Positions 6,611 through 16,293 are shown, counted from the first letter of the stretch. The stretch: 64,000 nucleotides of DNA from Aphodoplasma sp045541115 (GCA_045541115.1 JAZQIM010000020.1:1-64000), one strand, 5' to 3'. The notes: generated by a model not told the origin, from the letters alone. Made by a program: numbers and translations.

Positions 6611-8989
6611 ATGGAAAACAAGTCTTTACGCATACTTGAATTTGATAAAATACTAAATATAATGGCTGAATTTACGGGAAATGAAGCTGTAAAGAAGAGG
6701 ATTTTGAGCCTTCTTCCGACAAGCTCGCTTGACGAGGCAATTTATTTGCAGAAGCAAACGAGTGAAGCTGTAAAAATGCTTTTAAAGTACGGCGAAATTT
6801 CAAACTTAAATATTGCAAATGTAATTGCGGCTTTAAGAAGGTGTGAGCGCGGGGCAATCCTTACACAAAGGGAGCTTCTAGATGTGGCGCGCGTTTTGGG
6901 CGTTTCGCGAAGTGCGAAGCGCTATCTCGGCGCATGTGACGAGGAATTTGAAATACTTTTGGAAATTGAAAATGCACTAACGGCGGTCAAGCCTTTAGAA
7001 GAGCAGATAAACATGTGTATAATTTCCGAGGAGGAAATTGCTGACGGCGCAAGCGCGCAGCTTTCGTCAATCCGCCGAAAAATGCGCTCAATTCAGGAGA
7101 AAATTAAGGAAATACTCGATTCTATAATACGCTCCGAAAAAGGACGAAAATGTTTGCAGGACCAGATTGTAACGATGCGCGGTGACAGGTACGTAATACC
7201 AGTGCGTTCGGAGTATCGAAGCGAAATAAACGGTGTGGTACACGATACATCTTCATCGGGCGCAACGTTGTTTATCGAGCCCATGAGTGTAGTAAATGCA
7301 AACAACGAGATAAGAGATCTGCGGGCAAAAGAGCAGGCGGAGATTGAAAAAATACTGTCAGAGCTTTCGGCACAGGTTTCCGAGCACATAGGAGAGATAG
7401 AGGCAGATTATGAAACGATATGTGAGCTTGATTTTATATTCTGTAAAGGAAGACTTTCATTAAAATATGGTGCGAGCGAACCATGCCTTAATGCAGACGG
7501 CATTATAAATCTTAAAAAGGCGCGCCATCCGCTGATTTCGCAAAAAAATGTTGTTGCAAATGACATATATCTTGGCGCAGATTTTGACACGCTCGTGATA
7601 ACCGGTCCAAATACCGGCGGAAAAACTGTTACGCTAAAAACAATTGGTTTGTTCTGTCTTATGGCAGCATCAGGCATGCATATTTTGGCAAATGACAATT
7701 CGAGTGTAGCAGTATTTGATAATATATGGGCAGACATAGGCGACGAGCAAAGCATTGAGCAGAGCCTGTCAACGTTTTCATCTCATATGACGAACATAGT
7801 AAATATCGTAAACAATGCGCAGAAAAATTCTCTTGTCTTGTTTGATGAGCTTGGTGCAGGAACAGACCCGATTGAAGGCGCGGCGCTCGCCGTGTCTATA
7901 TTGGAGTATTTACGCATTGTCGGAGCGACAAGCGCTGCCACAACACATTACAGCGAGCTTAAGCTGTTTGCGCTTTCTACGCCCGGTGTATGTAATGCAT
8001 CGTGTGAGTTCGATGTAAAGACTCTCAAACCGACGTATAAATTGCTTATAGGAGTTCCGGGTAAATCTAATGCATTTGCGATTTCATCAAGGCTTGGACT
8101 TAATGATGCGATAATACAAAGGGCAAAGTCTCTTATGAATGAGGATAATGTGCGATTTGAAGATTTGATTTCCGAACTTCATGAGAGCAAGAAAATTGCA
8201 GATGACGAGGCACAAAAGGCGATGCTTTTGCGCCGCGAGGCAAATGAGCTGCGTGATAAAATCAATGCACAAAAGCAGGTTTTGGAAGATAAAAGGCAGA
8301 AAATGCTTGAAGAAGCACGCCGCGAAGCAAAGAAAATAATTCTCGATGCAAAAGAAGAGAGCGGCGCGGTTATAAAAAGGTTAAATGAGCTTAAGAAAAA
8401 TGCCGAGCTTGCAAATATAAATAAGGAGCTTGAAGAAGCACGTACAAAGCTTCGCAAAAAGGAGAGCGAGCTTGACAAGAGTTCTTTGGATGTATCAAAA
8501 GTAAAGACGCGCTCTGATGTGCCAAAAACACTTAAGGTGGGTGAGATTGTTCAGATTTTATCGCTAGAACAGACAGGCGAGGTCATAAAGGCGCCCGATG
8601 CTGATAAAAATGTACTTGTGCAGGCAGGACTTTTAAAAATAAATGTAAAGCTTTCTGATTTGCGAGTCGTAGAAGATATGGGTAAGCCGAAGAAGGAAAA
8701 GAAGGCGACAAAAAGCTATACGGGACATATCTCTAAAAAAGAAAATATTAAAACAGAGATTGATCTTCGCGGCATGACGCTTGAAGAAGCGCTTTTAGAA
8801 ACTGACAGATTTATTGACGACGCATACATTGCGGGGCTTAATCAAATAAGCATCATTCACGGAAAAGGCACTGGCGTACTTCGCTCGGGAATAGCTGATA
8901 TGTTAAAGCGACACTCACTTATAAAATCATATCGCCTCGGCAGATACGGCGAAGGTGAGCACGGTGTTACGATTGCGGAGTTAAAATAA
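6611..8989 (+). CDS. mutS2: MutS2 endonuclease / ribosome-collision ATPase
   Basis: 792 residues, the usual length. MutS2 is a MutS-like ATPase with a C-terminal Smr nuclease domain; it limits homologous recombination in some bacteria and acts on collided ribosomes in Bacillus. Visible features are the core/clamp region (1-300), Walker A GPNTGGKT (332-339), Walker B LVLFDELGAGTDP, the conserved ATTHYSELK, a long coiled coil (about 505-635), a KOW-like segment (KVGEIVQILSLEQTGEV), and the Smr domain (717-792) with IDLRGM and the HGKGTGVLR loop. The RBS GAGGAGAG lies before the ATG at 6611. It appears monocistronic and is followed by a separate promoter for the carboxypeptidase. Confidence 0.96.
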   Translation: MENKSLRILEFDKILNIMAEFTGNEAVKKRILSLLPTSSLDEAIYLQKQTSEAVKMLLKYGEISNLNIANVIAALRRCERGAILTQRELLDVARVLGVSRSAKRYLGACDEEFEILLEIENALTAVKPLEEQINMCIISEEEIADGASAQLSSIRRKMRSIQEKIKEILDSIIRSEKGRKCLQDQIVTMRGDRYVIPVRSEYRSEINGVVHDTSSSGATLFIEPMSVVNANNEIRDLRAKEQAEIEKILSELSAQVSEHIGEIEADYETICELDFIFCKGRLSLKYGASEPCLNADGIINLKKARHPLISQKNVVANDIYLGADFDTLVITGPNTGGKTVTLKTIGLFCLMAASGMHILANDNSSVAVFDNIWADIGDEQSIEQSLSTFSSHMTNIVNIVNNAQKNSLVLFDELGAGTDPIEGAALAVSILEYLRIVGATSAATTHYSELKLFALSTPGVCNASCEFDVKTLKPTYKLLIGVPGKSNAFAISSRLGLNDAIIQRAKSLMNEDNVRFEDLISELHESKKIADDEAQKAMLLRREANELRDKINAQKQVLEDKRQKMLEEARREAKKIILDAKEESGAVIKRLNELKKNAELANINKELEEARTKLRKKESELDKSSLDVSKVKTRSDVPKTLKVGEIVQILSLEQTGEVIKAPDADKNVLVQAGLLKINVKLSDLRVVEDMGKPKKEKKATKSYTGHISKKENIKTEIDLRGMTLEEALLETDRFIDDAYIAGLNQISIIHGKGTGVLRSGIADMLKRHSLIKSYRLGRYGEGEHGVTIAELK

Positions 8990-9011
8990 AAAGCCAAAGT
9001 ATTAAAAACAG

Positions 9012-9040
9012 TTGATTAAAAATATATTATTTGATATAAT
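9012..9040 (+). promoter_or_regulatory. Sigma-A promoter for the D,D-carboxypeptidase
   Basis: TTGATT (9012-9017), 17-bp spacer, TATAAT (9035-9040) with an extended -10 TG. Confidence 0.7.
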
Positions 9041-9113
9041 TAACTAAATAAGACATATTTATTAGAAAATGATGGTTTTTTAATATTGTATTTTGTAAAA
9101 GGAGAAGGTGTAG

Positions 9114-10406
9114 ATGAAAAAATATTTGTTTGCGCTTGTGATGTCTTTAATCATACTTATAAATACATTTGCCCCATTGGCTGCGCAGGCCGCGCCACAG
9201 ATTGTCAGTGAAGGTGCAATACTTATTGATATGGGGACGGGAAGGGTACTTTTTGAAAAAAATGCAGACAAGCGCCTCTATCCTGCAAGCACAACAAAGA
9301 TAATGACAGCGATTTTAGCTCTTGAGAATCTGCAGCTTGACAGTGTTGTTGCTGCGAGCTATGATGCGGTCATGTCTATACCGTTAGGTGCGAGTAATAT
9401 TGGCATACTCGAAGGAGAACAGCTTACGGTTGAGCAGCTTTTATACAGCGCACTTGTAGCATCTGCAAATGAAGCATGTAATGTGCTGGCAGAGTATATG
9501 TGCGGTGATGTTGACAGCTTTGTTATAAAGATGAATGAAAAGGCAAGCGAGCTTGGTATGGTTAACACGAAGTTTTTAAATCCGCATGGCCTTCATTCAC
9601 CGGAGCACTATACAACAGCAAGGGATTTGGCGATTTTAGCGCGCTATGCGATGCAGAATGAAACGTTTCGCGTAATGGTTTCAACGCCGCAGTATTTTAT
9701 CAATCCTACAAACAAGTATTTTGAAAAAAGAATACTTAACAATACGAATTACCTCATAAGCTCTGCGCAAAACCCGTCATATTATTATTCTAAAGCTACC
9801 GGCATAAAGACGGGTTATACGAGTCAGGCGGGAAACTGCCTTGTGTCATCTGCGTCAAAAACGGGAACAAACTTTATAGCGGTAACGCTAAATGCTGCTC
9901 CGCAGACCGGCGCAATCTATTCGTATATCGATTCAAAAGCACTTTTTGAGTATGGCTTTTCAAATTACGAAACGCGCACACTTGCAAAGCCGGGCGAAAT
10001 AATTGCTGAAGCAAAGGTAAAGGAAGGTCTCGGCAAAGACTTTGCGACGCTTGAAGTAGCAAATGAGGTTCATGGACTATTGCCGTCTGATGCAGACACA
10101 AAAAAAGTAGAAAAAACGGTTACTCTCAAAGAAAACATCCTTGCGCCGATAAAAGTGGGCGATGTTTTAGGCGAGATAATTTACACATATGAAGGAAGCG
10201 AGCTTGGAAGAGCAGCACTCGTATCGAATGTAGAAGTAAAAAGAAACTTTTTCGTATTTCTTATAAACAGGATTTTTGCATTTTTTAACATATGGTGGAT
10301 TAAGATTCCGCTCATACTTATAATAGCATGGATGGCGTTTTCTATTATTTCGCGAAAGATAAAGCGCAGAAAAAGAAGAAAATACCTTCGCTCGAGAAGA
10401 TATTAA
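9114..10406 (+). CDS. Serine-type D-Ala-D-Ala carboxypeptidase (DacF/DacB-like)
   Basis: A low-molecular-weight penicillin-binding protein (peptidase S11) that trims the terminal D-alanine from peptidoglycan stem peptides. A signal peptide spans about 1-26 (cleavage near AQAA-PQI). The active-site motifs are STTK (S59-K62), SAN (117-119) and KTG (232-234). After the catalytic domain comes the beta-rich PBP5_C-like domain (about 280-375). A C-terminal membrane segment (about 383-410) and a very basic tail follow, giving a type I anchored protein. Length 430 is typical of DacF/DacB. The RBS AAGGAGAAGG precedes the ATG. Sporulation (dacB, dacF) and vegetative (dacA) paralogues cannot be told apart here. 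Confidence 0.92.
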   Translation: MKKYLFALVMSLIILINTFAPLAAQAAPQIVSEGAILIDMGTGRVLFEKNADKRLYPASTTKIMTAILALENLQLDSVVAASYDAVMSIPLGASNIGILEGEQLTVEQLLYSALVASANEACNVLAEYMCGDVDSFVIKMNEKASELGMVNTKFLNPHGLHSPEHYTTARDLAILARYAMQNETFRVMVSTPQYFINPTNKYFEKRILNNTNYLISSAQNPSYYYSKATGIKTGYTSQAGNCLVSSASKTGTNFIAVTLNAAPQTGAIYSYIDSKALFEYGFSNYETRTLAKPGEIIAEAKVKEGLGKDFATLEVANEVHGLLPSDADTKKVEKTVTLKENILAPIKVGDVLGEIIYTYEGSELGRAALVSNVEVKRNFFVFLINRIFAFFNIWWIKIPLILIIAWMAFSIISRKIKRRKRRKYLRSRRY

Positions 10407-10412
10407 AAAAAG

Positions 10413-10440
10413 AGGCTGTTGCTGATGCAACAGCCTTTAT
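10413..10440. terminator. Bidirectional terminator between the carboxypeptidase gene and dut
   Basis: AGGCTGTTGC, loop TGAT, GCAACAGCCT (10413-10436), with A-rich and T-rich flanks. It lies between two convergent genes. Confidence 0.8.
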
Positions 10441-10443
10441 TGT

Positions 10444-10935
10444 TTATTTTGTTGTAGAACCGAAGCCTCCATTTCGAATCTTAGATACTTCATCATCATA
10501 CGTTATGCCGTATTCAACAAATACGCCTTGCATAAAGGCTTCGCCACGCTTTATGGAAAGCGTTTTGTTTTCCCTTGAGTCGTTTGTAATTTTTGCCATG
10601 ATATGACCTTCGTTATCGGAATTATAATAATCGCTGTCAATAATTCCCACGGTGTTATTAAGCTGCAATCTGAACTTAAAGCCGAGTCCGCTTCTCGGAT
10701 AGAGCTTTAACACCCAGCCTTCATCGATTTTTACGCGTATGCCTGTCGGGATTTTAATTGACTCGCCGCTTTTGAGAGAAAAATCAATTGGCGAGAAGAA
10801 ATCGTATCCTGCAGAGCCGGTTGTGGCGCGTTTTGGAAGCAAAATAGAATCGTATGATTCTTTGGCATCACCAAATTCAAAATCCTTTGAATATTGCTCC
10901 ATACTTACTTTATAAAAATTTGCAATCTTTTTCAT
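10444..10935 (-). CDS. dut: dUTP diphosphatase
   Basis: Hydrolyses dUTP to dUMP and pyrophosphate, keeping uracil out of DNA and feeding dTMP synthesis. It is a trimeric dUTPase of 163 residues. The motifs run in order: GSAGYDF (motif 1), PRSGLGFKF (2), NNTVGIIDSDYY (3), the motif 4 region (ITNDSRENKTLSIKRGEAF), and the C-terminal GGFGSTTK (5). A short insertion (YYNSDNEGH) before motif 4 resembles that of many clostridial and phage dUTPases. The open frame continues upstream to 10989, but the ATG at 10935 has AGGAG seven bases before it. It lies 37 bp after copA on the same strand, so it may be read through from it; there is no functional link. Confidence 0.94.
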   Translation of the reverse strand: MKKIANFYKVSMEQYSKDFEFGDAKESYDSILLPKRATTGSAGYDFFSPIDFSLKSGESIKIPTGIRVKIDEGWVLKLYPRSGLGFKFRLQLNNTVGIIDSDYYNSDNEGHIMAKITNDSRENKTLSIKRGEAFMQGVFVEYGITYDDEVSKIRNGGFGSTTK

Positions 10936-10972
10936 TATAATCTCCTCATTTGCATTTTGGCTTATAAATAGG

Positions 10973-11176
10973 TTATATCGATGCATCAAAGCCCGCAGCG
11001 ATTACGGCATCTATAAGTATATTTACATCGATATCGCGCGACAGAGTTACAGTCGCATTTTTTGCTTCAAGGTCAGCGTGTGCCGCCTCTACAGCGTCAA
11101 TTGCAAGAAGTGCCTTTTCTACTGCGCCGCTGCAATGTGAACAGTTCATACCGTTTACGTTAATAGTTTTTTGCAT
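10973..11176 (-). CDS. copZ: CopZ-like copper chaperone, possible internal translation product of copA
   Basis: In-frame within copA, the last 67 codons form a complete HMA domain starting MQKTINVNGMNCSHC. Immediately upstream on the minus strand lies AAAGGAGG, eight bases before an ATG at 11176. That is as good as any RBS in the window, and here it is embedded in coding sequence as KED codons. A free CopZ-like chaperone could therefore be made from the same mRNA along with the full ATPase. CopZ proteins of about 68 residues that hand Cu(I) to CopA are well known; production by internal start is my inference. It could instead be a recent gene fusion that kept the old RBS. Confidence 0.5.
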   Translation of the reverse strand: MQKTINVNGMNCSHCSGAVEKALLAIDAVEAAHADLEAKNATVTLSRDIDVNILIDAVIAAGFDASI

Positions 11177-13507
11177 TTTTTTGTCCTCCTTTATAATTAG
11201 AGCATTTTCATTTTCGCTATGTTTATCATCAAAAAGCTTAATTTTAAATCGTTTGAGACGAAGTGCATTTAATACAACACACACAGAGCTAAGACTCATC
11301 GCTGCAGCGCCAATCATAGGATTAAGCGTTATAGCTAGAGGGTAGTAAAGCGCACCTGCTGCAACCGGAATACCTATCGAGTTATAAAAGAACGCCCAAA
11401 ACAGATTCATTTTAATGTTTCGTATTACAGCATGGCTGAGTTTTATTGCAGCGACAACGTCTGCTAGATCATTTTTAACAAGTACAACGTCGGCGGATTC
11501 TATAGCTATGTCGGTGCCTGCGCCTATTGCGATGCCGACATCGGCACGAGTCAGGGCAGGAGCATCGTTAATGCCGTCGCCGACCATTATTACGCATTTG
11601 CCTTCTTGTTGCAGAGCGCGTATCTTTTTTTCCTTTTCATCGGGCAAAACCTGCGCGATTACTTCATCGAGTTCAAGGTTGTCTTTTATGGCGTTTGCCG
11701 CACGCTCGTTGTCACCTGTAAGCATTATTGTATGGATTCCCATTTTCTTTAGAGCAGATATTGATGCCGCACTGCTCTTTTTTATTGTATCGGATGCGGC
11801 AAGAATTCCGATTAGTTTTCCGTCCCTGGCAAAAAACAGTGGGGTTTTTCCCTGTAAAGACAGTCTTTCGTAATCGTCTTTTGCAATCGTTGTATCAATG
11901 CCTTTTTCCTTCATGAAAAGCTCGTTTCCGCCTATGCAGTCTGTATTATCAATTTTTCCCTCAATGCCGCGACCAAATACGGATTTAAAGTTTTCGCACT
12001 CGTTTGTTTGTAAATTGCATTCTTCACAAAAAGCTGTAACGGCGCGCGCAAGCGGATGCTCGCTCATCTTCTCAAGAGATGCTGCGATTGTTATAAGTAA
12101 GTCTTTGTCTGTGTCATACGTTATTACATCGCATATGCGCATATTACCTTCCGTAATAGTGCCCGTCTTATCTAATACGACGCAGTCTGCCTTGTGCGCA
12201 GTTTCAAGTGCAGCGGCAGATTTTATAAGAATTCCGTTTTCAGCGCCTTTGCCTGTGCCTACCATTATTGCAACGGGCGTGGCAAGACCGAGCGCACATG
12301 GACATGAAATAACGAGTACAGCGATAGCGTTTGAAAGAGCAAAAGAAAATCCTTCGCCCAAAAGCAGCCATATAATAAAGCTTATAATTGAAATAGTAAT
12401 TACAATAGGTACAAATACGCCGCTGATTTTATCTGCGAGCTTTGAGATTGGTGCTTTTGAGCTTGACGCTTCTTCTACAAGGGCAATTATTTTTGCAATA
12501 GTAGTATCGCTTCCGACATGTGTCGCCCGAAACGTAAGCGCACCGCTCATATTTATAGTTGCTGCAGTAATTTTGTCGCCGGCGCTTTTTTCTATGGCTC
12601 TGCTCTCGCCTGTTATTGCCGACTCATCAAAAACTGCTTGACCGGATAACACGATGCCGTCAACGGGTGCGCTCTCGCCGGGGCGCAGGATTATTGTGTC
12701 GCCGACGATGATATCCTTTACATCTACGCTCATTTCTTTTCCGTCACGGATAATGCTGGCCGTTTTAGCAGTAAGGTCCATAAGCTTTTTTATTGCTTCA
12801 CCCGTTTTCCCTTTAGAGCGTGCCTCGAGATATTTTCCGAGCGTAATAAGCGTAAGGATAGTAGCTGCCGATTCAAAATATATGTCCATAGCATATTTTT
12901 CGGCAAGCGCTATATTGTTGTGTCCAAGACTATAACCTAATACGAATAATACCACGATGCCATAAAGAGTAGCCGCCGATGCGCCGAGAGAAATCAAGGA
13001 ATCCATATTCGGCGAGCGCCTGTACAAATTTTTATAGCCGTTTATAAAGTATTTTCGGTTGATGTATATGATTGGCAGAAGCAATACAAACTGCGAAAAA
13101 GCAAAAGTGATAGCATTTTCGCTACCGTAAAAGTATTTCGCCATAAATGGTAGTGTCGGCAATGAAAACCACTGGCAAAACATATGCGACATAGAAATAA
13201 ACATGAGCGGCACAAGGAAAACGAGTGAAATTATAAATCTTTTTAGTAAAGATTTTTCTTCGTCTGTACCTGTAGGGCGGGGAGAAGCTGTTTTTTCTCC
13301 CGCTATAGATGCGCCGTATCCGAGCGATTCAACCACGCGTATTATACCGTCAGCAGTTATAAGCGATTCATCATATAAAACGCTTAGCGAATTTGCCAAA
13401 AGATTTACTTCTGCTTTTTGCACGGCGTCAAGCTTATTTAAGTTTTTTTCGATATTTGCTGCACAAGCGCTGCAGCTCATACCTGTCACATCAAATTTTT
13501 TCTTCAA
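10973..13507 (-). CDS. copA: Copper-translocating P1B-type ATPase with terminal HMA domains
   Basis: A membrane ATPase that exports copper, probably Cu(I). The 844 residues are: N-terminal HMA domain with CSAC (about 10-15), membrane helices, actuator domain (TGES), the metal-transporting CPC motif (402-404), phosphorylation site DKTGT (D446), MLTGDN, GDGINDAPAL, the last helices, and a C-terminal HMA domain (from 778, GMNCSHC). The C-terminal HMA is unusual, since copZ is normally a separate gene; an internal start may also make it alone (see 10973-11176). Translation starts at TTG 13507, eight bases after AAGAAGGTG. A sigma-A promoter lies at 13571-13543. No copY or csoR gene is adjacent. 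Silver or zinc transport is less likely given CPC. Confidence 0.93.
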   Translation of the reverse strand: MKKKFDVTGMSCSACAANIEKNLNKLDAVQKAEVNLLANSLSVLYDESLITADGIIRVVESLGYGASIAGEKTASPRPTGTDEEKSLLKRFIISLVFLVPLMFISMSHMFCQWFSLPTLPFMAKYFYGSENAITFAFSQFVLLLPIIYINRKYFINGYKNLYRRSPNMDSLISLGASAATLYGIVVLFVLGYSLGHNNIALAEKYAMDIYFESAATILTLITLGKYLEARSKGKTGEAIKKLMDLTAKTASIIRDGKEMSVDVKDIIVGDTIILRPGESAPVDGIVLSGQAVFDESAITGESRAIEKSAGDKITAATINMSGALTFRATHVGSDTTIAKIIALVEEASSSKAPISKLADKISGVFVPIVITISIISFIIWLLLGEGFSFALSNAIAVLVISCPCALGLATPVAIMVGTGKGAENGILIKSAAALETAHKADCVVLDKTGTITEGNMRICDVITYDTDKDLLITIAASLEKMSEHPLARAVTAFCEECNLQTNECENFKSVFGRGIEGKIDNTDCIGGNELFMKEKGIDTTIAKDDYERLSLQGKTPLFFARDGKLIGILAASDTIKKSSAASISALKKMGIHTIMLTGDNERAANAIKDNLELDEVIAQVLPDEKEKKIRALQQEGKCVIMVGDGINDAPALTRADVGIAIGAGTDIAIESADVVLVKNDLADVVAAIKLSHAVIRNIKMNLFWAFFYNSIGIPVAAGALYYPLAITLNPMIGAAAMSLSSVCVVLNALRLKRFKIKLFDDKHSENENALIIKEDKKMQKTINVNGMNCSHCSGAVEKALLAIDAVEAAHADLEAKNATVTLSRDIDVNILIDAVIAAGFDASI

Positions 13508-13542
13508 GAAAACACCTTCTTTATAATTGCAGTTCTTATAAT

Positions 13543-13571
13543 ATTATACTCTAATCATATAAAATAATCAA
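13543..13571 (-). promoter_or_regulatory. Sigma-A promoter for copA-dut
   Basis: On the minus strand: TTGATT (13571-13566), 17-bp spacer, TATAAT (13548-13543). No TACANNTGTA cop box was seen. Confidence 0.6.
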
Positions 13572-13616
13572 GAATCATTATCTCGCAGCAATTATTTTAA
13601 GCGTAAAATATGTAAG

Positions 13617-13656
13617 AAAAATACTCCCATAGAGTATCTACAGGAGTATTTTTTCT
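13617..13656 (-). terminator. Terminator of SLH protein 1 gene
   Basis: AAAAATACTCC (13617-13627) pairs with GGAGTATTTTT (13643-13653). On the minus strand it follows the stop at 13690 by about 37 bases. Confidence 0.75.
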
Positions 13657-13689
13657 ATATTTATTTTTTTAGGAGAGATATAGCGCGGC

Positions 13690-16293
13690 TTAAAGCTTTA
13701 CTACTACGATTTCTGAAACGGCATCTTTGTATATCTTTACAAATACATGATACGGATCAGCATCGTCGAATTTTTGGATATCACCTGTTGTACCTTCTGT
13801 TATAATGTTGTTGTTTTTTGTATTGTCAACAACGTAGATTTTTGCGTTTCCGAAAGTGATGTTGCGCTCATTTTCTCCGTTTACTGTAATGTTCATTGAT
13901 GAAGCAAACTTCGCGCTCACACGTCCGTAGATTATTTCTAAATCATCAGCAGGTGTCGAGTTAAACTGTGTAGCTTTTTTGGATATATCGAGTAAAACTC
14001 TTATTGTGCTGATTTCACCTTTTGCATTTGTCTTGTACTGAATGATATCGCCTTTTTCAAGTGAAGTATTGCCTTCGCCCTTCACAAGCACGCCCTGCTG
14101 TGAGCTCATAAGCTCAATTTTGTTTCCGCCCTGCATGCCGTAGAGCTTTTCAACGATTACATTCTGATCGTTTTTCATCGTTGTAATCTCTGTTACAACT
14201 GCAATGTCTGATTCAGCATTTGCCTTGTAATCTGTGCTTGTAACGATCATAGCCTTTGCGCTGTAGTCTTCGCCCATATCAAATACAATAGCGTTATAAG
14301 GTGTGTCGTTTTCAAACATTGTATAATCTCTTATAGCGTAATCTTCAGGATTTGTTGAGAGTGCCGGGATATCGAATATAATCGTATCTTTTGTAACGTT
14401 TACATGGCCAACTTTACCTGTCTGTGATTTGTACACTGCATTTTCAAGGATGAGGTTTTTTGTGAAGTTGTTTTTGTCTACTGCGCCTGTAGCTGTGTTA
14501 TCTTTTGCTGTGCGGATTGATACGATTTTGCCTTCTGAGTTCTGCTCAAAAGTGATAAGCTGTTTTACAACGCTGCCGTCAGCTGAAAGCGCAGCTAAAA
14601 CATCGGCGCCTGTCTTACCGTTTGTACCGTTAAGGTTTATTTTTTCAGCGGCTGTTAAAACTACAGTTTTGCCTTCTTTTGTGAAGAGGCGCATCTCAAG
14701 GTTATCGCTTATATTGTTTGCCATAGCTGCATTTATAAGATAAGCGTAGTTAGAGCTGATTGTGCTTGTTGTGTCTACTGCAGCAATTTTTCCCTCGATG
14801 TCAAGGTAGAACTTGCCTTCATCTTCGAGCTCAATTGCCTGCTTGTAATTTGCAGCGATTTCGTATAGCTTGTCACCGATTTTTACTTTGTCGCCTTTTA
14901 TTTCTGTAACCTTGCCTTCAATGCTGTTAGTTACAACGGCGATTCTGTAAATGCTTTTGTCTTTGCTTTCTGCAACGCTTAGAACGTCCCATTCACTGAG
15001 TTTGTCTACACCGATAACCTCGCCTGCTTTTTCGATTCTGAAATCAAGCGCGTCGTCGTTTTTGTCAAGAGTGATTGTAGGTGCTCCGTATTTGTCAATG
15101 ATTTTACCTGATGAAGCCATAACTTCTTCTACGACAATGTTTTTGTACTCTGTAACGAAAACGAAGTCATATTTACTGTCGCGGTCTGTGTCAAGAAGTG
15201 TTACTTTACCTGCTTTGTCTTTAAGGTTGATAAGTGAGTTGTCGATTGTTTCGTATTTGCCATTGTATATAAGTGTAGCTGTTTTGTTTATGATGGCTTC
15301 GCTTGCTTTTTTATCTGCTTCTTTATCTTTCCAGTATGAAAGAACCTTGGTGGTCTCTTCGTCTGTGAGAGATTCAATGTTGTCTGCAACAACTGTTAAA
15401 GTAGAGTTCTTTGATTCCTCGCCGCGTATTAAGATTATACGCTCATCGCCTGCATCGTCTTCCTGGAGATAAAATACTACATTGTATCCGAGAAGATTTG
15501 TCGCATCAACATCGCCGAGGTTGTAAACTGTTTCGTCAATCTGTACCTGACCTTTTTTTAGGGCAGTTGCAGAGTTTAGAGCAGTCTGGCTTGTAGCAGT
15601 TACCTGACCTGTAAGCTTTTTAGTATTAAGCTTGCTTTCAAGAAGAGTCTTGTCTACAACGCTAAATACCGGTTTGTCGCCAAAGCCTGTCTGTTCCATC
15701 ATTTTAACTGTAAGAGCATTAAACATCATCTGTGCAACGAGTGAACGTGTAGCAGGCTCGTTTGCCTGTGCAACAGCCTTGCGGTTAAGACCGTTTTCTG
15801 TACCCACTACAAGATAACCTGCCGGATAGCTGCCTTTTGCAAGGGCGCTCGGCTCGTGACCAATTACACGGACTAGAATTGTCATCGCTTCTGCGTAGGT
15901 AATTGTGTCGTCGGGTCTGAAGTTTCCTGTGTCGTCACCGATTACAATTTTTTGGTTTGTTGCAACGTTAATATAACCATTTGCCCAGTGGTTAGATACA
16001 ACGTCCGGGTATTTTGTCGGATAATTTGAGCTTTCTGCCACATCGGAAAGACCGAGTGCATTTACGGCAATTTTTGCAACCTCGCTACGCTTGATTGCAT
16101 CGTCGGGTCTAAAAAGACCTGTTTCGGCATCGCCGACCATTATGTTTAGTGCACCGAGAGTCTCGACTGCTTCTGCGCGGGTATTGTCCTGCATATCGGG
16201 TGCGAGTGCAGCCGATGCACCAATTCCTCCTACACTGCCAAGAAGTATTGCAAGTGCTAAAACGCTGCCGAGCAATTTTCTAAATTTGTTCAT
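13690..16293 (-). CDS. SLH-domain surface protein 1
   Basis: An 867-residue secreted protein with a signal peptide (about 1-28, ending GASA) and three SLH repeats (about 40-82, 92-145, 153-197). SLH repeats bind secondary cell-wall polymers and anchor S-layer or surface proteins. The second repeat is the clearest (YPDVVSNHWANGYI, then GDDTGNFRPDDTITYAEAM). The remaining 660 residues are beta-rich, repetitive, low in Cys, and contain a DTDRDSKYD motif resembling an EF-hand-like calcium loop. The overall layout matches SLH protein 2 (59512-62796), so they are paralogues. A strong AAGGAGG RBS, good promoter, long leader and own terminator fit a highly expressed S-layer component. The exact function is unknown. 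Confidence 0.88.
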   Translation of the reverse strand: MNKFRKLLGSVLALAILLGSVGGIGASAALAPDMQDNTRAEAVETLGALNIMVGDAETGLFRPDDAIKRSEVAKIAVNALGLSDVAESSNYPTKYPDVVSNHWANGYINVATNQKIVIGDDTGNFRPDDTITYAEAMTILVRVIGHEPSALAKGSYPAGYLVVGTENGLNRKAVAQANEPATRSLVAQMMFNALTVKMMEQTGFGDKPVFSVVDKTLLESKLNTKKLTGQVTATSQTALNSATALKKGQVQIDETVYNLGDVDATNLLGYNVVFYLQEDDAGDERIILIRGEESKNSTLTVVADNIESLTDEETTKVLSYWKDKEADKKASEAIINKTATLIYNGKYETIDNSLINLKDKAGKVTLLDTDRDSKYDFVFVTEYKNIVVEEVMASSGKIIDKYGAPTITLDKNDDALDFRIEKAGEVIGVDKLSEWDVLSVAESKDKSIYRIAVVTNSIEGKVTEIKGDKVKIGDKLYEIAANYKQAIELEDEGKFYLDIEGKIAAVDTTSTISSNYAYLINAAMANNISDNLEMRLFTKEGKTVVLTAAEKINLNGTNGKTGADVLAALSADGSVVKQLITFEQNSEGKIVSIRTAKDNTATGAVDKNNFTKNLILENAVYKSQTGKVGHVNVTKDTIIFDIPALSTNPEDYAIRDYTMFENDTPYNAIVFDMGEDYSAKAMIVTSTDYKANAESDIAVVTEITTMKNDQNVIVEKLYGMQGGNKIELMSSQQGVLVKGEGNTSLEKGDIIQYKTNAKGEISTIRVLLDISKKATQFNSTPADDLEIIYGRVSAKFASSMNITVNGENERNITFGNAKIYVVDNTKNNNIITEGTTGDIQKFDDADPYHVFVKIYKDAVSEIVVVKL

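Noticed and set aside
11898..12641. Long open frame (247 codons) on the plus strand opposite copA
   Set aside because: It is the antisense shadow of a clear P-type ATPase, has no RBS or promoter, and its composition mirrors copA codon use.
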